Shown here: piece after piece, positions 57,314 to 64,000 of the stretch
How positions within the stretch are numbered: the stretch's first letter is position 1
How the letters are laid out: each line of letters begins with the position of its first letter
Assembly: GCF_018100925.1 (NCBI RefSeq)
Contig: NZ_JAGJEH010000001.1
Span: forward strand, 558,001-622,000
From: Pseudoalteromonas luteoviolacea
GTDB taxonomy: Bacteria > Pseudomonadota > Gammaproteobacteria > Enterobacterales > Alteromonadaceae
DNA: 64,000 nucleotides
Direction: 5' to 3'
Position numbers and translations under genes: made by a program
Notes under the pieces: generated by a model
Databases searched by the model: none
The model's input: the letters and a program-made list of their open reading frames with translations, nothing else
Told to the model about the DNA's origin: nothing

Positions 57314-58159
57314 ATGAAAAAGACAATATTAGCCCTGGGGCTTGCAACAGCGCTAACGGGTTGCTCGGTGTCTATTAAGGAATCAAACTTTATTAGCCAA
57401 GACGAGGTGGTCACTTATTATAGTCGTGATTTTGTTGAAAAGCTGAACGCTAAGACGCCTGAACATGAAATTAGACCAATCTCAATTCAAGTCAATGGAG
57501 AGGCTGTCGTATTACACGGTCTACACTTTGACCATGCAAATACAAAAGACACCATTTTATATATTCCCGGCAATGGTATGAGCGTTGAAAAATCAGTGAG
57601 TACTGAACTTAGTGATATTGTGAAGTACGATTATGATATTGTTGTATTTGACCGTAGAGGCTTAGGTGCGAGCAATGGAAGTGCAACGATTTCAACCTTA
57701 ATCAGCGATGCACAATTAAGTTACGAATTTAGTAAAAATGAATTGGGTGCTGAAAAATTAATAGTTCATGGCTTTTCTCTTGGTAGTTTTATTGCGGCAC
57801 AAGTTGCCAAAAGTAACTCAATTGATGGCCTAGTAATGCAGGGTTCTGCGACAAACGTTGCTGATTGGATCGACGAAGCCATTCCTTGGTACAAAAAAAT
57901 GTGGGTTGATGTGCAGGTCGATGATGTGTTTTTTTCGGTCAATAATGCGCAAGTCCTTAGCGATTATTATCAGGGTCCACTGCTAGTGATAGGCGGATCA
58001 AAAGACAAGCAAACACCAGTATCTTTGTCACATAGACTATACGACGCAAGCCAAAGTATTGATAAACAGATAGTGATATCTGAAGAGGCTGGTCACTACA
58101 AAATGTTTGATAATAAGCAAGTACGCTTAGCTTACGAGGAGTTTCTCAATAAGATTTAG
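57314..58159 (+). CDS. Lipoprotein alpha/beta hydrolase
   Basis: ATG 57314 follows AAGGAC and gives a lipoprotein signal (LALGLATALTGC, Cys17). The 281-residue protein has the hydrolase pattern TILYIPGNGMSVEKS (oxyanion), FDRRGLGASNG and the nucleophile elbow HGFSLGS with Ser155. The late His is in EEAGHYKMF and the acid is near GGSKDKQTP. The type resembles membrane-linked serine hydrolases of the BAAT/FrsA-like groups. The substrate is unknown. It is convergent with the alkaline phosphatase gene. Confidence 0.83.
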   Translation: MKKTILALGLATALTGCSVSIKESNFISQDEVVTYYSRDFVEKLNAKTPEHEIRPISIQVNGEAVVLHGLHFDHANTKDTILYIPGNGMSVEKSVSTELSDIVKYDYDIVVFDRRGLGASNGSATISTLISDAQLSYEFSKNELGAEKLIVHGFSLGSFIAAQVAKSNSIDGLVMQGSATNVADWIDEAIPWYKKMWVDVQVDDVFFSVNNAQVLSDYYQGPLLVIGGSKDKQTPVSLSHRLYDASQSIDKQIVISEEAGHYKMFDNKQVRLAYEEFLNKI

Positions 58160-58247
58160 CGGCCACTTGAGAGACACGGAACTGCGGACTATGTGTTTTG
58201 TCCCTTGCAATAAAAGCCGCTAAAAAATGACTTAGATGGTCAAGTTC

Positions 58248-58265
58248 GGCGGTTTTAGTACCGCC
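58248..58265. terminator. Possible terminator between convergent genes
   Basis: GGCGGT and ACCGCC form a 6-bp stem with a 6-base loop. The T-run is weak. Confidence 0.4.
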
Positions 58266-58291
58266 AAACCTTCATATTTAAAACAAACTAA

Positions 58292-59584
58292 TTACTCAAT
58301 AAAAGAAATTAGCTTTTCAGCAATTTGGGTGTTGTTTTGCGAACCAATAAAATGTTCACGGCCTTTTCCGTGGGCAAATACTTGCACATCAATTGCTGTG
58401 TGGCCTCCAGTAGTCCAACCTGTATAGCTTGCTTGGTTGATGTATCCATTGATGACGTCAAAAATTGCTCTATCGCCGTTAGGCTTTGCCTCAGTGAGCT
58501 TTTTAGCTATGTCTTCAGAATATTCTAATCCGGTCAGCTCTACCCAGTCACGTTCAATATTTTTGCTATCTTTAAGCTTTTTCGTGATTGTTTTGACAGA
58601 GTTTTTTACATTTGCTACGACGTCTCGTTCCCATTTGTAATCGCCGTCAGCTCCAAGAGTTAAACCGCCTGTTGAGTGGTCAGCTGTGATTACAAGTAGC
58701 GTGTCGGGGTTGTTGTCAACATAAGCCTTAGCCAGTTCAATAGATTGTGCGAAATCTTCCATTTCTTTCATGGCACAGGCAATGTCATTAGCATGACCAC
58801 ACCAGTCGATTTGACTTCCTTCGATCATGACAAAAAAGCCTTTATCGTTTTTGTCTTTGTTCAGCAAAGACAGTGCTTTTTTTGTCATATGTGTCAGGCG
58901 CAAAGGACTTTCATCTATAGCGTAAGGCATGCCCTTTTCTGCAAAAAGCCCAATTGCTGGAATTGATTCAATGGTATTTAGCTTGTTCAAATTATCAATA
59001 TATTGATAGCCAGCCTGTTTAAATTCAGAGACAATATTACGGTCTTCGCGAATAAAATACTTAGTACCACCCCCTAGCATAAGGTCAACAGGCAGCTTAC
59101 CTGCAACTTTTACATCAACATAGTCGTCAGCAATTTCATCGTAGTTACGACGAGATTCATTATGTGCTGCAAAGCTGGCTGGTGTAGCATGGTTTATTTG
59201 AGAGGTAGCGACTAGCGCTGTGGTTTTTCCGTTTTCTTTTGCCATTTGCAGCATGGTTTTTAACGGCTTCTTTTTTGTGTCGACCGCGATTGCACCATTA
59301 TAGCTTTTAATAGCTGTGCTTAGCGCAGTTGCTCCTGCTGCACTGTCCGTAACAACCGTGTTGTCGTCTGGGTAAGTATGCGCCATGCCAACTAAAATAG
59401 AGTCAAACACAGTTGGTTCTACAGTTTTTGTTGTTTTATCGTCTTTGTAGTATCTATACGCAGTTGTGTATGCCGGACCCATACCGTCACCAATCATATA
59501 AATGATATTTTTTGGTGCAGCGTAAATTTGACTACTTGCCAAGAGAGAGATAGCCGCTGCAACTGCCGAAATTTTGCGTGACAT
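58292..59584 (-). CDS. Secreted alkaline phosphatase (PhoA family)
   Basis: The 430-residue protein has a signal peptide and the family landmarks: Asp33 in YMIGDGMG (metal), Ser81 in VVTDSAAGATA (nucleophile), EGSQIDWCGHAND and ITADHSTGGL (zinc ligands), and TTGGHTAIDVQV near the end. It splits phosphate monoesters in the periplasm or outside. Length is normal. AAAGGAAAAACT precedes the ATG. I did not find a clear Pho box upstream, so phosphate control is not shown. It is divergent from the hydrolase gene at 59714. Confidence 0.92.
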   Translation of the reverse strand: MSRKISAVAAAISLLASSQIYAAPKNIIYMIGDGMGPAYTTAYRYYKDDKTTKTVEPTVFDSILVGMAHTYPDDNTVVTDSAAGATALSTAIKSYNGAIAVDTKKKPLKTMLQMAKENGKTTALVATSQINHATPASFAAHNESRRNYDEIADDYVDVKVAGKLPVDLMLGGGTKYFIREDRNIVSEFKQAGYQYIDNLNKLNTIESIPAIGLFAEKGMPYAIDESPLRLTHMTKKALSLLNKDKNDKGFFVMIEGSQIDWCGHANDIACAMKEMEDFAQSIELAKAYVDNNPDTLLVITADHSTGGLTLGADGDYKWERDVVANVKNSVKTITKKLKDSKNIERDWVELTGLEYSEDIAKKLTEAKPNGDRAIFDVINGYINQASYTGWTTGGHTAIDVQVFAHGKGREHFIGSQNNTQIAEKLISFIE

Positions 59585-59713
59585 AGTTTTTCCTTTGATT
59601 TCCCGTGTTTGGTTTAAACGAGTTTTGTAATAATTGATATAATTATTACCTTAAACGCTTAAGTTTTATCGCGTATGATCTTAACTAAATGTGATTGTGA
59701 AGAATATCAATAA

Positions 59714-60586
59714 ATGTCGATTAATAAAAAAAATGAGATGAAAGACTATTTTTGCAATGGTTTTGCGTGGCAGCAAGTTGGTCATGGTCCTAATGCAGTG
59801 GTGTGTTTGCATGGTTGGCTGGACAACAGTAACAGTTTTAAGCCCATGGCAGAGCTATTATCCGAGCAGCACTTAGCAATGCATACTTGGTATCTGGTGG
59901 ACTTACCAGGCCATGGTCGTTCAAAGTGGAAATCGGCGGATGCACAATATTATTTTATTGACTATATATACGACGTGATCCGATTTATGGACGCAATAAA
60001 CTTGCCGCAGGCGCATTTTGTGGGTCATTCAATGGGGGCGTTTATTTCCAACTTGCTGGCTAGCACTTTCCCAAATATGGTGCAGTCATTGAGCTTAGTG
60101 GATGGTATAGGGCTCGTGTATCAAAGTCCTGAGCATGTGAAATCAAACTTGATTAAAGCCTTTGAAGAGAGAAAAAAGCTTGCTGCTCAGCCAAAACGTT
60201 GGTTTGACGATAGACAATCAATGGTCAGAACACGGGCTACAGTCGGCAAGTTTAGTGATGATATCGCAGAGATATTAATGGCCCGTACAATAATCAGCGA
60301 GCAGGGGAGGTACACGCTAAGCTCTGATCCTAAATTAAAATTGCCCTCTACGATTAGGCTAGGCCAAGAACAAGCGATGAGTTTATTAGATAAAATCACA
60401 GTAGACACTATGCTTATCTTACCAAATGAAGGATATGCTCAAATGCGTGATAACATGAAACAATTTCTTCCATGTTTTGATACGCTTAGCGTTTCAAAAG
60501 TTCAAGGAGGGCATCACTGCCATATGCAATACCCAAAAGAAATATTGAAAGAGATCGTCTCTCATATTGAAAAAGCAAGGGGCTAG
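59714..60586 (+). CDS. Cytosolic alpha/beta hydrolase
   Basis: The 290-residue protein has VVCLHGWLDNSNSFKPM (oxyanion region), VDLPGHGRS and the nucleophile elbow VGHSMGAF with Ser106; the late His is in QGGHHCHM. It has no signal peptide. The start at ATG 59714 has little ribosome site; a second ATG lies eight codons further in. It belongs to the large esterase/lipase group of this fold, and its position just ahead of fadD, on the same strand, may link it to acyl ester use. The gap to fadD is 120 bases. Confidence 0.83.
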   Translation: MSINKKNEMKDYFCNGFAWQQVGHGPNAVVCLHGWLDNSNSFKPMAELLSEQHLAMHTWYLVDLPGHGRSKWKSADAQYYFIDYIYDVIRFMDAINLPQAHFVGHSMGAFISNLLASTFPNMVQSLSLVDGIGLVYQSPEHVKSNLIKAFEERKKLAAQPKRWFDDRQSMVRTRATVGKFSDDIAEILMARTIISEQGRYTLSSDPKLKLPSTIRLGQEQAMSLLDKITVDTMLILPNEGYAQMRDNMKQFLPCFDTLSVSKVQGGHHCHMQYPKEILKEIVSHIEKARG

Positions 60587-60708
60587 TTGATTGTAAGTTT
60601 GCTTTAAATATGGGAATATCCCTCAGTTAGAGTAATTACTCAATTGTTTAAGTGCCTTATTTGCTTTAAGGTAAGTGTAAAAAAAGAACGAGAATACAGG
60701 AGCTAAGA

Positions 60709-62358
60709 GTGGAAAAAATCTGGCTAAAACGCTATCCAGAAGGCATGCCGGCGACGATTGATCCAGAGCACTACAACTCGCTGCTAGAACTAATAGACGA
60801 ATGTTTTACCAATTATGCTCAGTTACCCGCTTATTCAAATATGGGCAAAACACTGACATACAAAGAAATAGACAATGCGACTAAAGCAGTTGCAAGCTAT
60901 ATTCAAAATACGTTGAAACTTGGGAAAGGCGATAAAGTAGCGGTCATGATGCCGAATTTACTACAAACGCCGATCACCATTTTAGGTGTACTCAGAGCGG
61001 GCTGCACGGTTGTAAATGTGAACCCTCTGTACACGGTTCGTGAGTTGGAGCATCAACTTAATGATTCAGAAGCTAAAGCGATTTTTATTCTAGCGAACTT
61101 CGCTAGTACGCTAGAAAAGGCTTTGCCTTCGACACCTGTGAAACACATAGTGATGACGCAGATTGGGGATTTGCTTGGTGGTGTTAAAAAACACTTAGTG
61201 AATTTTGTCGTCAAGAAAGTTAAAAAAATGGTACCTGCGTATAATTTACCATCGGCCATTCCGTTTGCTCAGGCAATAAACGCAGATCCCAATAGCTACA
61301 AAAAGCCAGACGTTAGCCAAACTGATTTGGCTTTCTTGCAATACACTGGTGGAACTACAGGTGTTTCGAAAGGTGCAATGCTGACCCATGGCAATATGGT
61401 TGCGAATTTAGAGCAAGTTTCAGGCTGTTTGGACAAAGTTCTAGATAAGGGCAAAGAAGTCGTCATCACGGCTTTACCGCTTTACCATATATTTGCGCTC
61501 ACTGCGAATTGCCTGACATTTATGAAATACGGCGGTCACAATATCTTGATCACTAACCCTCGTGATATGGCTGGGTTTGTTAAAGATTTGGCTAAGTATC
61601 CGTTTACCGTTATTACGGGTGTAAATACCTTATTTAATGGTCTACTCAACACTGAAGGTTTTGCACAGTTAGACTTTTCAAATCTAAAAGTGTCTTTAGG
61701 TGGTGGCATGGCGGTACAACGACCTGTGGCTGAAAAGTGGCAATCTGTCACCAATTCTAGATTGCTTGAGGGCTACGGCCTGACTGAATGTGCGCCGCTT
61801 GTCACGATTTGCCCGCTAGACCTTGAAGGTTACAATGGCTCGATAGGCCTACCTGCACCTAGCACGGATCTAAAAGTTGTGCTTGAAAACGGTGAAGAAG
61901 CACCAAAAGGTGAGCCGGGTGAATTGTTAGTTAAAGGCCCACAAGTCATGGCTGGATATTACAACAGGCCTGATGCCACAGCTGATTGCTTGCAAGATGG
62001 TTGGTTCGCTACTGGAGATATTGCGACATATGATGATGAAGGGTTCTTTTATATTGTTGATCGTAAAAAAGACATGATCTTAGTCTCTGGCTTCAATGTG
62101 TTCCCGAACGAAATTGAAGAAGTCGTTGCCAGCCATGATGGCGTTCTTGAAGTTGCCGCTATTGGCGTACCTCATGAGGTAAGTGGAGAGCAAGTAAAAG
62201 TTTTTGTTGTAAGAAAAGATCAATCTCTGTCAGAAAAAGATATAATAGCGCATTGTCGTGAAAACCTAACAAACTACAAAGTTCCTAAAATGGTTGAGTT
62301 TAGAGATGAACTACCAAAGACAAACGTAGGAAAAATATTACGTAGGGCGTTAAAATAA
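60709..62358 (+). CDS. fadD: Long-chain fatty-acid-CoA ligase
   Basis: GTG 60709 follows AGGAG at good distance. The 549-residue protein has the AMP-binding signature [41 protein letters not shown], the FACS region [20 protein letters not shown] and the late lysine [10 protein letters not shown]. It activates long-chain fatty acids to acyl-CoA with ATP at the inner membrane. Length equals the usual FadD. A strong terminator follows, before rnd, an order (fadD-rnd) known from many gammaproteobacteria. Confidence 0.95.
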   Translation: MEKIWLKRYPEGMPATIDPEHYNSLLELIDECFTNYAQLPAYSNMGKTLTYKEIDNATKAVASYIQNTLKLGKGDKVAVMMPNLLQTPITILGVLRAGCTVVNVNPLYTVRELEHQLNDSEAKAIFILANFASTLEKALPSTPVKHIVMTQIGDLLGGVKKHLVNFVVKKVKKMVPAYNLPSAIPFAQAINADPNSYKKPDVSQTDLAFLQYTGGTTGVSKGAMLTHGNMVANLEQVSGCLDKVLDKGKEVVITALPLYHIFALTANCLTFMKYGGHNILITNPRDMAGFVKDLAKYPFTVITGVNTLFNGLLNTEGFAQLDFSNLKVSLGGGMAVQRPVAEKWQSVTNSRLLEGYGLTECAPLVTICPLDLEGYNGSIGLPAPSTDLKVVLENGEEAPKGEPGELLVKGPQVMAGYYNRPDATADCLQDGWFATGDIATYDDEGFFYIVDRKKDMILVSGFNVFPNEIEEVVASHDGVLEVAAIGVPHEVSGEQVKVFVVRKDQSLSEKDIIAHCRENLTNYKVPKMVEFRDELPKTNVGKILRRALK

Positions 62359-62360
62359 GA

Positions 62361-62388
62361 AAAAACCGGCAGCAGCCGGTTTTTTTTC
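62361..62388 (+). terminator. Rho-independent terminator after fadD
   Basis: AAAAACCGGC and GCCGGTTTTT form a 10-bp stem with an AGCA loop and a run of eight T. Confidence 0.93.
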
Positions 62389-62409
62389 GCTAAATGCGAA
62401 GGAGTCAAT

Positions 62410-63540
62410 GTGCAGTATCAGTTTATTCAATACCAAGCTGAATTAGATGAGTTTGTAAGCCTCATTTCGGATAGTAAAATTTTGGCAATAGATACCGAGT
62501 TTATGCGAAGAAGAACGCTTTACCCGGAAAATGCCTTATTGCAAGTCTATGATGGTAAACATTTGGCGTTAATAGACCCCTTGGTAGACATGGATTTCTC
62601 GGCGTTGTGGGCATTATTTACGTCACCTGATGTGATTAAAGTGATCCACTCTCCTTCGGAAGATATTGAAGTATTTCAAAACTTTGCAGGTATAGTACCG
62701 GCGCCTCTTTTTGATACTCAATTTGCCTTACAGCTTTTAGGGGAGGGCAACTGCGTTGGTTTTGCTAATATGGTTAAATCATTGCTAGATATTGAGATAG
62801 ATAAAAGCATGTCTCGTACAGATTGGTTGAAAAGGCCCCTGTCGGATAAGCAACTTGAATATGCAGCTGCTGATGTATTTTACTTATTACCCTGTTTCGA
62901 AAAAATCATTGAGCAGATAGAACAAAAGCAACTGTTTGATATCGTGATTTCTGAAAGTGAACTCATCGCTAAAAAGCGTGCATTCAGAACCCCTGACGAA
63001 TACATTTATCTTAACATCAAAAATGTATGGCAACTGCGCAGTCGCGATCTGGCTGTGTTGAGAGAGCTTGCTGCATGGCGTATGAATAAGGCTGAAAAAA
63101 AGAATATTTCAGTAAACTTCATACTCAAAGAGCTCAATATGGTTGAAATTGCGAAAAGAAGACCTACTTCATTAGCAAGTATGCGCAATATTCCTGAAGT
63201 TGAAGCGATGGAAGTGAACCGTTCTGGTAAAGAAATCTTAGCATGTATTGAAGCGGGTCGAGCTGTTGAGGAAGATGCATTACCGTCCAAAGTTAAGCGG
63301 TTAATCGATTTTGCGCAGTATAAAAGAGCAGCTAAAGAGATTAAATCTGACATCACCCAAGTTGCGAAAGAGCGCAATTTACCAGTGGATGTGATCGCGT
63401 CCAAAAAACAAATTAATCAGGTAATAAGTTGGAATTGGAAGCTTACCGATACACAACGGCAAGTGATGATTAAACCTGACCTTTTTCAAGGTTGGCGCAA
63501 AGAAATCATTGGTGATGCGCTTAAAAAGTGGGAAATTTAA
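62410..63540 (+). CDS. rnd: Ribonuclease D
   Basis: GTG 62410 follows AAGGAGT. The 376-residue protein has the DEDD exonuclease motifs: LAIDTEFMRRRTLYP (Asp-Glu), IKVIHSPSEDIEVF (Asp) and LEYAAADVFYLLP (Tyr/Asp). An HRDC domain (about 210-290) follows: RDLAVLRELAAWRMNKAEKK. The enzyme trims tRNA 3' ends. Length and order after fadD are typical. A terminator lies 34 bases behind. Confidence 0.95.
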   Translation: MQYQFIQYQAELDEFVSLISDSKILAIDTEFMRRRTLYPENALLQVYDGKHLALIDPLVDMDFSALWALFTSPDVIKVIHSPSEDIEVFQNFAGIVPAPLFDTQFALQLLGEGNCVGFANMVKSLLDIEIDKSMSRTDWLKRPLSDKQLEYAAADVFYLLPCFEKIIEQIEQKQLFDIVISESELIAKKRAFRTPDEYIYLNIKNVWQLRSRDLAVLRELAAWRMNKAEKKNISVNFILKELNMVEIAKRRPTSLASMRNIPEVEAMEVNRSGKEILACIEAGRAVEEDALPSKVKRLIDFAQYKRAAKEIKSDITQVAKERNLPVDVIASKKQINQVISWNWKLTDTQRQVMIKPDLFQGWRKEIIGDALKKWEI

Positions 63541-63573
63541 GCCTGCTAATTGGATAATTTATGTAGACGTGTA

Positions 63574-63602
63574 AAAGGCACTGGCGCTGTGCCTTTACTT
63601 TT
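63574..63602 (+). terminator. Rho-independent terminator after rnd
   Basis: AAAGGCAC and GTGCCTTT form an 8-bp stem with a 7-base loop, followed by ACTTTTA. Confidence 0.8.
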
Positions 63603-63700
63603 AAAGTTTATTTAGTTGTAGCAAACATGGGCCATTAAGCCCTAATTAGTCTGCTGTTGCTAGCGAAGTAATGATTACTCGCTATCAATAGGATATGCAA

Positions 63701-64000
63701 CTATAGCTTAACTTGCTCACCCTCATTTAAAATATATAGTGGAGTTGTACTTTTTAGCTGGGTTTTCATATGGAGTAGTCTAAATAGCGCAGAATGAGAG
63801 GAATGATCTCCCATTTTCCAGCTCATATTGCCATGACCCCATGGGATCATTACCCCACAATTGAGTTCTTTGGCAGCTAAAAGCGCATCTTCGGGTGTTA
63901 AATGGACATTACGATACCATTTTCCATGTGTTTCATGATGGTATGACGCAATTGGAATGAGGCATACGTCCATATCGCCGTACTGTGCATGAATATCTTT
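63701..64000 (-). CDS. Metallo-beta-lactamase-fold hydrolase, 5' part outside
   Basis: The minus-strand frame is open to the right window edge, so only the last 99 residues are seen. QYGDMDVCLIPIASYH, then HLTPEDALLAAKELN, MIPWGHGN and FRLLHM match the C-terminal part of NAPE-PLD/UlaG-like metallo-hydrolases, with the late metal-site His in PWGHGN. An ATG at 63973 is internal. It is convergent with rnd. Confidence 0.75.
   Translation of the reverse strand, partial: KDIHAQYGDMDVCLIPIASYHHETHGKWYRNVHLTPEDALLAAKELNCGVMIPWGHGNMSWKMGDHSSHSALFRLLHMKTQLKSTTPLYILNEGEQVKL

Overview
The window looks like chromosomal DNA of a marine gammaproteobacterium of the Alteromonadales, most likely Pseudoalteromonas. 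The main reasons are the Oar-like TonB-dependent receptor, the secreted S8 protease with a C-terminal PPC domain, the LodA/LodB-type quinoprotein oxidase pair, the many small secreted proteins, and the repeated RAYT (REP-associated Y1) transposase elements. This is inference from gene content; no rRNA or tRNA gene was seen.

Layout. 1-8946: the 3' part of a giant RHS polymorphic toxin that fuses two RHS modules and ends in a probable PD-(D/E)XK nuclease tip, followed by a candidate immunity gene. 8977-11303: a pile of truncated and nested RAYT copies. 11385-14292: a compact four-gene group made of a GRDP-like protein, a 42-residue Cys-rich peptide missed by ordinary length cut-offs, a class I SAM methyltransferase and a cytochrome P450 with a CYP7/8-like I-helix. 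This is the best candidate for an undescribed system, a RiPP-like pathway. 14332-20576: small orphan and secreted proteins, an IS3 remnant, and a LysR regulator divergent from a secreted-protein/LysE-exporter operon, with two matching 13-bp palindromes between them.

20577-21373 holds degenerate repeats related to RAYT ends. 21374-26055: a lipoprotein with tandem isochorismatase domains, a membrane AraC-type regulator divergent from a DUF6326-like gene, and an FG-GAP protein. 26461-27730: an intact RAYT element. 28214-36939: a secreted beta-propeller, a pseudogene zone, a secreted beta/gamma-crystallin, metY with a structured leader, a tandem pair of secreted paralogues and other small exported proteins. 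37264-43925: a di-haem lipoprotein divergent from a ferritin-like/LodA/LodB operon that probably makes a CTQ-containing amino-acid oxidase (known relatives release H2O2).

44090-64000: an ammonium-transporter/diguanylate-cyclase fusion, a beta-helix protein, the Oar-like receptor, the S8 protease, two alpha/beta hydrolases, an alkaline phosphatase, then fadD, rnd and the end of a metallo-beta-lactamase-fold gene, which look like core genome. Several long intergenic stretches carry stop-riddled or start-less coding fragments, a sign of gene decay between islands. All family names come from reading motifs by eye, without any database search.
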